Positions 1 through 7,666 of a stretch of 64,000 nt of DNA are shown piece by piece (within the stretch, counting starts at the first letter, position 1; each line of letters opens with the position of its first letter). Location of the stretch: positions 1-64,000 of the forward strand of contig CADCAG010000005.1 of the NCBI GenBank assembly GCA_902799355.1, given 5' to 3'. The notes under the pieces were generated by a model. It was not told the DNA's origin, ran no database searches, and worked only from the letters and a program-made list of their open reading frames with translations. The DNA is from an uncultured Bacteroidales bacterium. GTDB taxonomy: Bacteria > Bacteroidota > Bacteroidia > Bacteroidales > Bacteroidaceae. The position numbers were made by a program, and so were the translations under genes.

Positions 1-165
1 TTCTCCAGTATACAGACGCATAAATGGGTTGTCAAAAGGAGTAAGATTCTCATCTACGACGAAGGTAATACTCCCATCGGTTCGATTCGTAATTTTGTTA
101 CTGCCTGCATAACCTGCTATTGTTACAAAGGCGAGCAGGGCGGTGATGATAGTTTTCTTGTTCAT
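1..165 (-). CDS. Secreted protein of unknown function (N-terminal fragment)
   Basis: The minus strand is open from the ATG at 165 to the window edge, giving 55 codons with no stop. The protein starts MNKKTIITALLAFVTIAGYA, a clear export signal (basic start, hydrophobic core, small residues at the likely cleavage site), followed by polar sequence. The rest of the gene lies outside the window, so its function cannot be told; redox proteins of the TlpA type in this group can begin similarly, but nothing visible proves that. It lies downstream of the predicted 6S RNA on the same strand and could be read from the same promoter, because I see no good TAnnTTTG box just upstream of it. Confidence 0.6.
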   Translation of the reverse strand, partial: MNKKTIITALLAFVTIAGYAGSNKITNRTDGSITFVVDENLTPFDNPFMRLYTGE

Positions 166-202
166 TGTTCGTTTCTTATTTGTCTTTACCTTTTATTATA
201 TA

Positions 203-240
203 AACGCCGTAATCGCGGAAATATGACGCTGCGGGGCGTT
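203..240 (-). terminator. Possible hairpin terminator
   Basis: AACGCC at 203-208 can pair with GGCGTT at 235-240, with further G/C pairing inside. It lies just past the 3' side of the rod-shaped RNA. On the minus strand it is followed by T/A-rich sequence but not by a clean T run, so its role as a terminator is uncertain. Confidence 0.3.
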
Positions 241-249
241 AAACTTTCC

Positions 250-482
250 TAATCCATTGGGCATAGAGAAAGCGTGAACAACCCATATCTTTCCCTCGTG
301 GCTGTAGGAAGTGCCAAAATAGTCAGATAAGTTTCGCCCACGCTATAACGTGAACGTTCACCTTATCTATTCTCTGACTATTATTCCTTGAAACTTCCTA
401 CATTTCGAGGTCTTTGAATGAGATAGCGAACGCCATTTCTCTTGTCCACAATGTCTTTGGGTATCACACGAATGCGAAATCC
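250..482 (-). ncRNA. ssrS: Rod-shaped structured RNA, probable 6S RNA
   Basis: About 200 bases fold into one long interrupted stem. The pairs I can see are 255-259 with 449-453, 265-275 with 430-442, 294-298 with 406-410, 304-312 with 393-401, 318-327 with 373-382 and 326-331 with 362-367, with a self-complementary GTGAACGTTCAC (350-361) near the tip. There is no open reading frame to explain it. A TACCTTTG box on the minus strand at 488-495 would start a transcript near 482 that covers the whole rod. A long rod with internal bubbles is the known shape of 6S RNA, which binds RNA polymerase; the Bacteroidales-1 RNA motif has been equated with Bacteroidetes 6S. That identity is inference here; the structure is seen directly. 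Confidence 0.6.
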
Positions 483-487
483 AGCGA

Positions 488-495
488 CAAAGGTA
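488..495 (-). promoter_or_regulatory. -7 box for the rod-shaped RNA
   Basis: TACCTTTG on the minus strand matches the Bacteroidetes -7 consensus TAnnTTTG and lies about 6 bases before the predicted 5' end of the structured RNA. A -33 TTG is only found at a somewhat long spacing. Confidence 0.6.
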
Positions 496-540
496 CGAAA
501 ATATTAGAGAAATAAGATACAAATAAGGAGTTTTTTACGC

Positions 541-639
541 TTTGCGAACAAAAATCGAGGATTTTGCGAACAAAATGCAGATACAAAAGCCTTCAGGAGG
601 TATGCACAATGTTCCATGAAATATCATTTTGTTCGCAAA
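541..639. repeat. Three copies of a 13-bp word, two direct and one inverted
   Basis: TTTGCGAACAAAA occurs at 541-553 and 563-575 and, inverted, at 627-639. The second and third copies extend to a perfect 15-bp inverted repeat (563-577 and 625-639) around 47 bp. The stretch lies between the tRNA and the promoter of the rod-shaped RNA and encodes no credible protein. It could be a regulator-binding cluster or a small repeat element. Confidence 0.55.
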
Positions 640-645
640 TCAGTG

Positions 646-719
646 TGGACCAGCCAGGGCTTGAACCTGGGACCTCCAGATTATGAGTCTGTTGCTCTAA
701 CCAACTGAGCTACAAGTCC
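646..719 (-). tRNA. tRNA with anticodon CAT (elongator Met, possibly Ile2)
   Basis: The minus strand carries a full cloverleaf of 74 bases: acceptor stem 713-719 with 647-653, D arm GCTC...GAGC, an anticodon loop reading CTCATAA, and a T arm with CCAGG/CCTGG around TTCAAGC. The CCA end is not encoded. The 27-43 pair is A-G and one acceptor pair is T-T. A CAT anticodon serves initiator Met, elongator Met or, when lysidine-modified, Ile; the start of the acceptor stem is paired, so initiator is unlikely. I cannot decide firmly between elongator Met and Ile2. Confidence 0.92.
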
Positions 720-742
720 AGTGCAAATGCGATTTGCGGATG

Positions 743-750
743 CAAAGGTA
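743..750 (-). promoter_or_regulatory. -7 box for the tRNA
   Basis: TACCTTTG on the minus strand, 23 bases upstream of the tRNA 5' end, matches TAnnTTTG. Confidence 0.6.
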
Positions 751-757
751 CAAAAAA

Positions 758-785
758 GATTAAAGATTAAACATTAAACATTAAA
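758..785. repeat. Four 7-bp tandem units in a promoter spacer
   Basis: GATTAAA, GATTAAA, CATTAAA and CATTAAA follow each other exactly between two divergent -7 boxes (tRNA at 743-750, ATPase at 813-820). The CATTAAA unit recurs in tandem at 26624-26637, again between two divergent promoters. Confidence 0.7.
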
Positions 786-812
786 TAATTAGCCGTTTTT
801 AACATTTTATCG

Positions 813-820
813 TACCTTTG
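813..820 (+). promoter_or_regulatory. -7 box very close to the ATPase start codon
   Basis: TACCTTTG ends only 8 bases before the ATG at 829. The usual start site in this phylum is a few bases past the box, so the mRNA leader would be about 0-5 bases. No clear -33 TTG is present at the usual spacing. Confidence 0.6.
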
Positions 821-828
821 CATGCGAT

Positions 829-3396
829 ATGGAAATAAAAAAGGAAGGATTAACAGCCATTGAGGTGGAGAAAAGCCGCCTAGAACATGGTGAGAATGTA
901 CTTACACCACCTCGCAGGCAGTCGATGTGGCATCTTTATTTCGAAAAATATCAAGACCCCATGATCCGTATCCTGCTGGTGGCCGCTGTGGTGTCACTGG
1001 TGTTGGCCTTTGTCAAGCAGGATTTCGTAGAGACGTTGGGTATCATCTTTGCCATCATCCTGGCCACTACCGTAGGTTTCTTTTTTGAGCGTGATGCCGC
1101 TCGTAAGTTTGACGTGCTTACCCAGTTGGGTGAGGAGCAACCTGTCAAGGTGGTACGCGAAGGAAAGGTGGTGGAGATACCACGCCGCGAAGTGGTGGTA
1201 GGCGATGTTGTCATCGTAGAGACTGGCGACGAGGTGCCTGCTGACGGACAACTCTTTGAGGCTACAGACCTGCAGGTCGACGAGTCGAGTCTGACGGGAG
1301 AACCGATGACGACGAAGGCAGTGGATCACGGGGACGGTTCTCATGATCCAGACGAGGCCTATCCAAAGGATATGCTGCTGCGCTCATCGATGGTGATGGG
1401 TGGCACTGGCCGCTATGTGGTGTCGGCTGTTGGCGACGAGACGGAGATAGGTCATGTGGCTCGTCAGGCTACTGAGCTGACGGGTGTGAAGACGCCTCTG
1501 AACATCCAGCTGGATAAGTTGGCAAAACTTATCAGTAAGGTAGGTGGCGGCATGTCGATAGCAGCCTTCTTCGTTTTCCTTATCCATGACCTGCTGACCA
1601 ACAACCTCTGGCATACCACCGACTATTTGGGCATGGCAGAAGTCGTATTGCACTACTTCATGATGGCTGTCACACTGATAGTGATGGCAGTACCAGAGGG
1701 TCTGCCGATGACTATCACCTTGGCATTGGCACTGAACATGCGCCGCATGCTGAAATCGAACAATCTGGTGCGTAAGCTGCAAGCCTCTGAGACCATGGGT
1801 GCCGTCACCGTCATCTGTACGGATAAGACGGGTACGCTGACGGAGAATAGGATGAAGGTAAACGATGTAAGATGTCTGAAGGAAGAAGGAAGAGATTCAG
1901 CCATCAGCCATCAGCCATCAGCCCTCTTTAAGGCCATCGCACTGAATACGACAGCGATGCACGATGTAGGCAATCCTACAGAGCAGGCACTGCTGCAGTG
2001 GCTGATGGAGCAAGGGGTGGACTATCAGCATCTACGCGAAGAGAACACCATCACGGCCCGTGAGCCCTTCTCGACAGAACGGAAATATATGTCGACCACC
2101 GTTGGTGACACCATATATATTAAGGGAGCCCCTGAGGTTGTCATGGCTCGCTGCACACTGTCGGATGACGAGCGCCACGAGCTGGAGCAGCAATTGCTGG
2201 ACTGGCAGAACCACGCCATGCGTACGTTGGCAGTAGCGGAAGGTTTCAAGGTTCAAGATGCAGGCTTCAAGTTGCTGGCCATCTTCGCCATCAGCGACCC
2301 CTTGCGCAAGGAGGTGCCTGCTGCTATCCGTCAGTGTAACGAGGCGGGCATCGACGTAAAGATAGTAACTGGTGACACGGTAGCTACAGCTATGGAGATA
2401 GCACGACAGTGTGGAATCACGGAATTAAGGAATAACGGAACGACGGAGTTCATTACGGGTGCGGAGTTTGCCGCACTGAGTGATGAAGAGGCGTTGGAGC
2501 GCATCAAGGAGCTGAAGGTAATGTCGCGTGCCCGTCCTACTGACAAGCAGCGTCTGGTTAGCCTGTTGCAACAGCGTGGTGAGGTGGTAGCCGTCACAGG
2601 CGATGGCACCAACGATGCCCCTGCCCTGAACCGTGCCCATGTAGGTCTCTCGCTGGGCTCTGGTACCAGCGTTGCCAAGCAGGCCAGCGACATCACGCTG
2701 ATTGATGACTCATTCAACAGCATTGTCCATGCTGTGATGTGGGGGCGTTCGCTCTACAAGAACATCCAGCGTTTCATCTTCTTCCAGCTCATCGTCAACG
2801 TGGCAGCCCTACTGCTGGTACTCTGTGGTGGTATCATTGGTACGGAGATGCCGCTGACCATTACCCAAATACTGTGGGTGAACCTGATTATGGACACACT
2901 GGCAGCAATGGCACTGGCCTCACTGCCACCCTCGCGTGAGGTGATGGAGGAGAAGCCACGAGCCAGCGATGCCTTTATCATTACCCGTTCCATGATACGA
3001 GGCATTCTGACTATTGGTGGACTGTTCTTTGTAGTTACCTTCGCGCTGCTGTGGCACTTTGAGCAAGGAGCGGGAATGGATGACATCAAACTGACTGTTT
3101 TCTTCACCATCTTCGTCATGCTGCAGTGGTGGAACCTTTTCAATGCCCGCATGCTGGGTTCCTGCCACTCTGCTTTCCGCAGGATATGGACATGCAGGGG
3201 ATTCTTATTCGTACTACTCATCGTCTTGGTGGGCCAGTGGATGATTGTCACCTTCGGTGGCAGATTGTTCCGTACCGTTCCCCTACCTTTTAATATATGG
3301 GCAGCCATCATCGGTGGTACCTCTCTGGTACTATGGGTTGGCGAGATATATAGGAAGTTAAAGAAGTTAATGAAGTTAAGGGAGTTAAAGAAGTAA
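829..3396 (+). CDS. P-type Ca2+-transporting ATPase (PMCA-like)
   Basis: This 855-residue inner-membrane pump should couple ATP hydrolysis to calcium export. In order it has an N-terminal cation-ATPase region (GLTAIEVEKSR near the start), two membrane helices, an actuator domain with LTGEP near residue 156, the M4 helix motif VPEGLP near 288, the phosphorylation site DKTGTLT with Asp near 332, the hinge GDGTNDAPAL near 591, and a C-terminal membrane part with VNLIMDTLAAMALASLPPS, typical of the PMCA branch. The length is right and all key residues are present. Oddities: 28 bp inside the nucleotide-binding domain are four 7-bp units (1898-1925), and the C-terminus KLK-KLM-KLR-ELK is encoded by a 9-bp tandem repeat. 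The start codon follows the -7 box so closely that the message is probably nearly leaderless. It is the first gene of a packed plus-strand unit with ribF. Confidence 0.93.
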   Translation: MEIKKEGLTAIEVEKSRLEHGENVLTPPRRQSMWHLYFEKYQDPMIRILLVAAVVSLVLAFVKQDFVETLGIIFAIILATTVGFFFERDAARKFDVLTQLGEEQPVKVVREGKVVEIPRREVVVGDVVIVETGDEVPADGQLFEATDLQVDESSLTGEPMTTKAVDHGDGSHDPDEAYPKDMLLRSSMVMGGTGRYVVSAVGDETEIGHVARQATELTGVKTPLNIQLDKLAKLISKVGGGMSIAAFFVFLIHDLLTNNLWHTTDYLGMAEVVLHYFMMAVTLIVMAVPEGLPMTITLALALNMRRMLKSNNLVRKLQASETMGAVTVICTDKTGTLTENRMKVNDVRCLKEEGRDSAISHQPSALFKAIALNTTAMHDVGNPTEQALLQWLMEQGVDYQHLREENTITAREPFSTERKYMSTTVGDTIYIKGAPEVVMARCTLSDDERHELEQQLLDWQNHAMRTLAVAEGFKVQDAGFKLLAIFAISDPLRKEVPAAIRQCNEAGIDVKIVTGDTVATAMEIARQCGITELRNNGTTEFITGAEFAALSDEEALERIKELKVMSRARPTDKQRLVSLLQQRGEVVAVTGDGTNDAPALNRAHVGLSLGSGTSVAKQASDITLIDDSFNSIVHAVMWGRSLYKNIQRFIFFQLIVNVAALLLVLCGGIIGTEMPLTITQILWVNLIMDTLAAMALASLPPSREVMEEKPRASDAFIITRSMIRGILTIGGLFFVVTFALLWHFEQGAGMDDIKLTVFFTIFVMLQWWNLFNARMLGSCHSAFRRIWTCRGFLFVLLIVLVGQWMIVTFGGRLFRTVPLPFNIWAAIIGGTSLVLWVGEIYRKLKKLMKLRELKK
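1898..1925. repeat. In-frame 7-bp tandem repeat inside the ATPase gene
   Basis: CAGCCAT x3 (1898-1918) followed by CAGCCCT (1919-1925). It is translated without breaking the frame (AISHQPSA region) in the nucleotide-binding domain, where a surface loop can tolerate extra residues. Confidence 0.75.
3354..3388. repeat. 9-bp tandem repeat forming the ATPase C-terminus
   Basis: GAAGTTAA (last copy GGAGTTAA) starts at 3354, 3363, 3372 and 3381, an exact 9-bp period. It encodes a three-residue repeat (KLK, KLM, KLR, ELK) just before the stop, as if the gene end had run into a simple repeat. Confidence 0.75.
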
Positions 3397-3402
3397 GAAA
3401 AG

Positions 3403-4275
3403 ATGCAAGGATTTGTAGCAACCATTGGCATGTTCGACGGTGTGCATCGTGGACACCAGTTCGTCTTGCAGCACGTCGTTGACGAGGCTCGTCAGCGTGG
3501 ACTGCTGTCGATGGCTATCACCTTTGACAAGACGGGACCAGAGACGCTGACGCCACTCGCTCAGAAGCGCATCTTGCTGATGAAGACAGGCATTGACCGC
3601 ATTGAGGTGCTGACATTCGACGACGCCCTCAAGCAGATGACCGCTCGCCAGTTTATGCAACAGGTGCTGCGCGACCAGTATGGCGTCAAGGTGTTGCTAA
3701 CGGGTTATGACAACCGCTTTGGACATAACCGCTTGGAAGGTTTCGGCGACTATGTCCGCTACGGCAAGGAGTTGGGCATAGAAGTGAAAAGCCTCCCCCA
3801 AGCCCCCTCCTTAAGGGAAGGGGAGATTGCCAGTTCCTCATTCATCCGCCAGCTGGTGGCTGATGGAGATGTCAGTAAGGCTGGCGAGCTCCTCGGGCAT
3901 CCCTATATCATTGCTGGTAGTGTGGAACATGGTGAACACATCGGCACCAAGCTGGGATTCCCTACAGCGAATATTGTGATGGACGACCAGTGCCAGCTGA
4001 TTCCTGCTGCTGGAGTCTATGCGGTGAAAATCAGGATGGAGAACAGTATGGAATGGAAGCATGGCATGATGAATATCGGCACACGTCCCACCTTCGACGG
4101 ACAGCGCCAGACCTTGGAGGTGAACGTCTTCAGGCTGAAGGAGAACCTCTACGGACAACAGCTACAGGTTGCCTTCATCGAACGTCTGAGAGGCGAGCAA
4201 CGCTTTGACAACATAGAAGCACTGAAAGAACAACTACGACAAGATGCCATAGAGGCAGAAAGGATATTAGCATGA
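3403..4275 (+). CDS. ribF: Bifunctional riboflavin kinase / FAD synthetase
   Basis: The 290-residue cytosolic enzyme should phosphorylate riboflavin to FMN and adenylate FMN to FAD. The N-terminal nucleotidyl-transfer domain shows TIGMFDGVHRGHQFVL (G-F-D-G-V-H-x-G-H) and the Ser-rich ASSSFIRQL motif. The C-terminal kinase domain shows LGFPTANI and GVYAVKI, then GTRPTFDG and the VFRLKENLYGQ / FIERLRGEQRFD end. It starts 6 bases after the ATPase stop and its stop overlaps the next start (ATGA). About 11 residues just before the ASSSF motif are encoded by a GC-rich palindromic element (3792-3825), inserted in frame between the two halves of the enzyme's first domain. Confidence 0.94.
   Translation: MQGFVATIGMFDGVHRGHQFVLQHVVDEARQRGLLSMAITFDKTGPETLTPLAQKRILLMKTGIDRIEVLTFDDALKQMTARQFMQQVLRDQYGVKVLLTGYDNRFGHNRLEGFGDYVRYGKELGIEVKSLPQAPSLREGEIASSSFIRQLVADGDVSKAGELLGHPYIIAGSVEHGEHIGTKLGFPTANIVMDDQCQLIPAAGVYAVKIRMENSMEWKHGMMNIGTRPTFDGQRQTLEVNVFRLKENLYGQQLQVAFIERLRGEQRFDNIEALKEQLRQDAIEAERILA
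3792..3825. repeat. GC-rich palindromic element, copy 1, in frame in ribF
   Basis: A C-rich half (CCTCCCCC, then CCCCCTCC) is followed by a G-rich half (AAGGGAAGGGGAG) that can fold back on it. The same arrangement occurs inverted at 5391-5423 in rnhB. In ribF it is translated as the SLPQAPSLREGE segment. Confidence 0.7.
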
Positions 4276-5039
4276 AGAAAGCACTGAGTTATCTTTTGAT
4301 TTTTATTGGTCTTCAACTGGTAGGTGGAGCCATTATGACTACGCTGTGGAACGTGATTGCTGGCAGCAGCGACCAGACAGCAGCCAAGCTCATTACGACG
4401 ACTGGCGTGATTGGTGTGGTGACCATCGTCATCTTCCTATGGACACGCTATGCTGAGCTATCACCGAAGTGGCTGCGCACACGTCCTTGGGCGGTACTCG
4501 CATGGAGCGTCGTGGCATCTATGGGAGCACTCATCCCGTCCATCTGGATACAGGAACAGATGCCTGAGCTACCCAACTTTGCAGAACAGGAGTTCGGCAC
4601 CATTATGGCTACCCCGTGGGGATATCTCGTCATTGGTCTGCTGGCACCGCTGAGCGAAGAGATTGTGATGCGTGGTGCCATCTTGAAAGAACTACTGAAG
4701 TCTGAGAAGTTAGGTGTGTGGCCAGCTATCACCATCTCGGCACTGATGTTTGCCCTCATCCATATGAACCCAGCCCAGATGCCACACGCATTCCTCATCG
4801 GACTATTGCTGGGTTGGATGTACTGGCGTACAGGTTCCATTCTGCCTGGTGTTGCATACCACTGGGCCAACAACAGCATTGCCTTCGTGATGTTTGCCTT
4901 CTATCCAGACCCCGACATGAAACTCGTCGACATGTTCAAGGGTTCTGAGTTGCATGTCTATATGGCACTTGGCTTCTCGCTGCTCATCCTCCTCCCCGCC
5001 CTCTTCCAACTGCATCTATGGATGCGTCGCGCAGAATAA
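4272..5039 (+). CDS. CPBP-family intramembrane metalloprotease (CAAX protease-like)
   Basis: This 255-residue protein has about 6-8 hydrophobic segments and the three hallmark motifs of the CPBP/Abi family: LSEEIVMRGAIL (EExxxR) near residue 125, ALIHMN (a His) near 160, and YHWANNSIAFV near 200. These Glu and His residues form the presumed metal site within the membrane. The family cleaves membrane-bound or prenylated substrates in eukaryotes; bacterial substrates are mostly unknown. The start overlaps the ribF stop by 4 bases and the end overlaps the longest reading of rnhB, so it is read within the same operon. No substrate or partner is evident. Confidence 0.88.
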   Translation: MKKALSYLLIFIGLQLVGGAIMTTLWNVIAGSSDQTAAKLITTTGVIGVVTIVIFLWTRYAELSPKWLRTRPWAVLAWSVVASMGALIPSIWIQEQMPELPNFAEQEFGTIMATPWGYLVIGLLAPLSEEIVMRGAILKELLKSEKLGVWPAITISALMFALIHMNPAQMPHAFLIGLLLGWMYWRTGSILPGVAYHWANNSIAFVMFAFYPDPDMKLVDMFKGSELHVYMALGFSLLILLPALFQLHLWMRRAE

Positions 5040-5044
5040 GAAAG

Positions 5045-5683
5045 ATGTTAGCAAGTCATTATTATACAGGAAAGGTAGAGGCTGGCTGTGACGAGGCTGG
5101 CCGTGGCTGTCTGGCAGGCAGCGTATATGCTGCTGCCGTCATCTTTCCAGAAGATTATCAGAACGACGAGTTGAACGACTCTAAGCAGCTGACAGACAAA
5201 CGTCGCAAGCTGTTGAGAGAGATTATCCAGCGCGATGCTGTGGCATGGGCCGTGGGTATCGTCACCCCAGAGGAGATAGACCGCATCAACATCCTCAATG
5301 CCTCTATCCTCGCCATGCACCGTGCCCTCGACCAGTTGCAGGTACGTCCTGAGGCTATCATCGTCGATGGCAACCGCTTCAAGCCGTATGCTCCCCCTCT
5401 CTTTGGAGGGGGACGGGGGGAGGCTCTCCCCCACACCACCATCGTCAAGGGTGATGGTAAATACCTTTCTATTGCTGCCGCCTCCATCCTTGCCAAGACC
5501 TACCGTGACGACTATATGGATGAGTTGGCCAAGGAGTATCCGCAGTACGACTGGCTGTCGAACAAGGGCTATCCCACCAAGAAGCACAGAGAAGCAATAC
5601 GGCAGTATGGCATTACGCCATACCACCGTAAGACATTTAACATGCTGGGCGACGGCCAGCTGTCGCTAAATTTTGAATATTAG
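5045..5683 (+). CDS. rnhB: Ribonuclease HII
   Basis: RNase HII cuts RNA in RNA-DNA hybrids, including single ribonucleotides left in DNA. The protein has AGCDEAGRGCLAGSVYAAAV with the D-E-A-G-R-G catalytic motif, then LNDSKQLTDKRR, IIVDGN and the C-terminal NKGYPTKKHREAI. I chose the ATG at 5045, just after the stop of the preceding gene, because it gives the usual MLASHYY... start; an in-frame ATG at 5018 would overlap that gene by 22 bases. That makes 212 residues. Between VDGNRFKPYA and LPHTTIVKGD about 11 residues (PPLFGGGRGEA) come from the GC-rich palindromic element at 5391-5423. It ends 18 bp from the convergent GH97 gene, with a hairpin between them. Confidence 0.93.
   Translation: MLASHYYTGKVEAGCDEAGRGCLAGSVYAAAVIFPEDYQNDELNDSKQLTDKRRKLLREIIQRDAVAWAVGIVTPEEIDRINILNASILAMHRALDQLQVRPEAIIVDGNRFKPYAPPLFGGGRGEALPHTTIVKGDGKYLSIAAASILAKTYRDDYMDELAKEYPQYDWLSNKGYPTKKHREAIRQYGITPYHRKTFNMLGDGQLSLNFEY
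5391..5423. repeat. GC-rich palindromic element, copy 2, inverted, in frame in rnhB
   Basis: Its reverse complement begins CCTCCCCCC and ends GAGGGGGAG, matching copy 1 in ribF (3792-3825) in length and layout. It is translated as PPLFGGGRGEA without a frame break. Confidence 0.7.
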
Positions 5684-5684
5684 T

Positions 5685-5702
5685 AAGCAGGCTTGCCTGC
5701 TT
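5685..5702. terminator. Hairpin between convergent rnhB and GH97
   Basis: AAGCAGGC at 5685-5692 pairs with GCCTGCTT at 5695-5702 around a 2-base loop. It overlaps the GH97 stop codon and lies between two converging genes, so it may end transcripts from both sides. There is no T run. Confidence 0.45.
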
Positions 5703-7663
5703 CAGCGAGTGAGAATCAGTCCACCCATGGGCTGCATCGCTACCTTCACGATACCTTTCTTATCCACCTTCAGGGTCTTCAGCACAGGTGTGCTGGGCAT
5801 ACCCTTCTTCTTACCAGGCTGATCGATATAGCACTGCACCGTCTGTCCCGCAAACATCGGCAGAGACAGTTGCAGGGTCTTCACCTGATTGGTACCATTC
5901 AAACCTGCGACATACCACTTAGTGCCTGTACGGCGTGCCAACACCACATACTTGGTAGGATAGCCATCAAGGAAACGCACCTCATCCCATGTGGTAGGCA
6001 GCTGCTTGAGGAAGTCAATCTCAAACTGGGGAATATCCTGCAGGTTGTTGGGGTACATCGCCACGCAGTTGACGCTGGTCTGCAGGACGATACCTGTGGC
6101 CATCTCAAAGATGTCTGTCGTATAGCGACGATGACGACTCTTGTTGTCACGACTGATGTGGTGGTTCATGATGATGCCTCCCCAATCGAAAGAGCCAATG
6201 GCATTGCGGGCAAAAGGATGCATGGTGAGCTCGAAGCCCTCCTGCTTGGCGTGATACTCACTGAACATGATGTTCTCTGACGCCAGACAAGCCTCCGAGG
6301 CGACATAGTTGGGGTACATACGTTCCCAGCCACGCGGAATGGTACAGCCGTGGAACACCACCTGCAAGCCATAGCGGTTGGCATCGGCAAGGATGTCTTC
6401 GTAGAGTTTCATGTTCTCCTGTTTGTCGCTGCCCAAGAAGTCGACCTTGATACCGGCAATGCCCAACTTCTGGAGCCATGCCATCTCGCGGTTACGTGCC
6501 AAGGCGGTATTCATGCAGTGCTTCGGTGTCTGTGGCGCATCATTAGCATAGCCGTTACTGTTATACCACAACAGCAGTTTGACACCTTTGCTATTAGCAT
6601 AGCGGTTCAGTTCAACGATACGGTCACGACCGATCTGCTTGTCCCACCAGTTGTCCACCAGCACATACTCATAGCCCATGGCTGCTGACAGGTCAATCAT
6701 CTTCACCTGATCCTCATAGTTGACACTCTCATCCTGCCAGATGAGCCAGCTCCACGTATAGCGGCCTGGCTTGTAGTCCTGAGAGGGTTCGTAGAGTGGT
6801 TCTACCACATCGTAAGGGATGGTGGTTTCTACGATTGGCTTCAGCGAGGTTCCCAGCGTGATGGTGCGCCATGGTGTGCTGCCTGGCAAGGGAATGCCAG
6901 CCAATGGACTGCCCAAGCCATTCATCTCACCGATATTGGGGAAGGTGACGGTATAACCGTTGTGTGCCTCGTAGTCGCTCAGGTGACTGGCACAGTAGTT
7001 GGAGCCAACTCCCGTTTCACTGACGAGTACCCAGCCTAAAGGAACCCTGAACAGACAAGGGAAGGTGAAGCCTTCGCCAAAGGCAGAACGTTCTGTCATG
7101 GGGGCGTCAGCCTTGTAGTCTTCCTCATAGGACGGTTTGGTACGCTGCCAGCCAACCATCGGTAGACTCTGCGGTGTCAGGAAGGTCGTCGTACCCTCCG
7201 GGAAGTTGAAGGATGACGCCTCGTAATAGACGACAGCACTCAGTCGGCTACCGTCTTCCTTTGCTTGAAGACTATAGCGATAGGCGATATCGTTGTTTGA
7301 CACACAGAAGGTGACAACCAGCGGCAGTCCTGCACTATTGATATAGGTGATGTCAGCCTGACGAGCGACAAAGTGTGCCGAAGACGCCTTGGTACGTGTC
7401 ATCGTATAGGTCTTGTCAATCATGCTCTCCTTCATCTCCTTGAAAGACATGCCACGGGTGAAGTCACCAATATCGGTCTTCAGACCCAGTGCAGACTGCT
7501 TGAGCATGGTCTGTCCCATATAGCTGACATGATAGCTCAACAGTCCTTGTTCGTCCTCTACAGTTACCACCACTCTACCGTCTGGCGACTTGATAGTGAC
7601 CTCTTTACCACTAACGGTCAGTGCCATCAGACATAAGCCAATGGCCAAAAGTTTTCTCATCAT
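5702..7663 (-). CDS. Glycoside hydrolase family 97 (alpha-glucosidase/alpha-galactosidase type)
   Basis: The 653-residue exported enzyme begins with a signal peptide (MMRKLLAIGLCLMALTVSG) and the GH97 N-terminal beta-sandwich (SPDGRVVVTV, LKTDIGDFT). The TIM barrel follows with YVLVDNWWD, LLLWYNSNG, GIKVDFLGSDKQ and VVFHGCTIPRGWER. The family contains inverting alpha-glucosidases (SusB) and retaining alpha-galactosidases; an Asp in the GIKVDF strand near residue 406 fits the nucleophile of the retaining branch, which is inference from the motif alone. It lies 3 bp after the GH67 gene in a three-gene minus-strand unit with GH67 and GH3, so a role in removing alpha-linked sugars from xylan-type glycans is likely. 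No SusC/SusD pair is nearby. Confidence 0.9.
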   Translation of the reverse strand: MMRKLLAIGLCLMALTVSGKEVTIKSPDGRVVVTVEDEQGLLSYHVSYMGQTMLKQSALGLKTDIGDFTRGMSFKEMKESMIDKTYTMTRTKASSAHFVARQADITYINSAGLPLVVTFCVSNNDIAYRYSLQAKEDGSRLSAVVYYEASSFNFPEGTTTFLTPQSLPMVGWQRTKPSYEEDYKADAPMTERSAFGEGFTFPCLFRVPLGWVLVSETGVGSNYCASHLSDYEAHNGYTVTFPNIGEMNGLGSPLAGIPLPGSTPWRTITLGTSLKPIVETTIPYDVVEPLYEPSQDYKPGRYTWSWLIWQDESVNYEDQVKMIDLSAAMGYEYVLVDNWWDKQIGRDRIVELNRYANSKGVKLLLWYNSNGYANDAPQTPKHCMNTALARNREMAWLQKLGIAGIKVDFLGSDKQENMKLYEDILADANRYGLQVVFHGCTIPRGWERMYPNYVASEACLASENIMFSEYHAKQEGFELTMHPFARNAIGSFDWGGIIMNHHISRDNKSRHRRYTTDIFEMATGIVLQTSVNCVAMYPNNLQDIPQFEIDFLKQLPTTWDEVRFLDGYPTKYVVLARRTGTKWYVAGLNGTNQVKTLQLSLPMFAGQTVQCYIDQPGKKKGMPSTPVLKTLKVDKKGIVKVAMQPMGGLILTR

Positions 7664-7666
7664 CTT

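Noticed and set aside
606-623. Tiny open frame MHNVP after AGGAGG
   Set aside because: Five codons between repeat copies, with no promoter in the right place; probably chance.
2754-3431. Minus-strand open frame of 225 codons opposite the Ca2+ ATPase
   Set aside because: It is antisense to conserved membrane segments, and its composition is typical of an antisense shadow.
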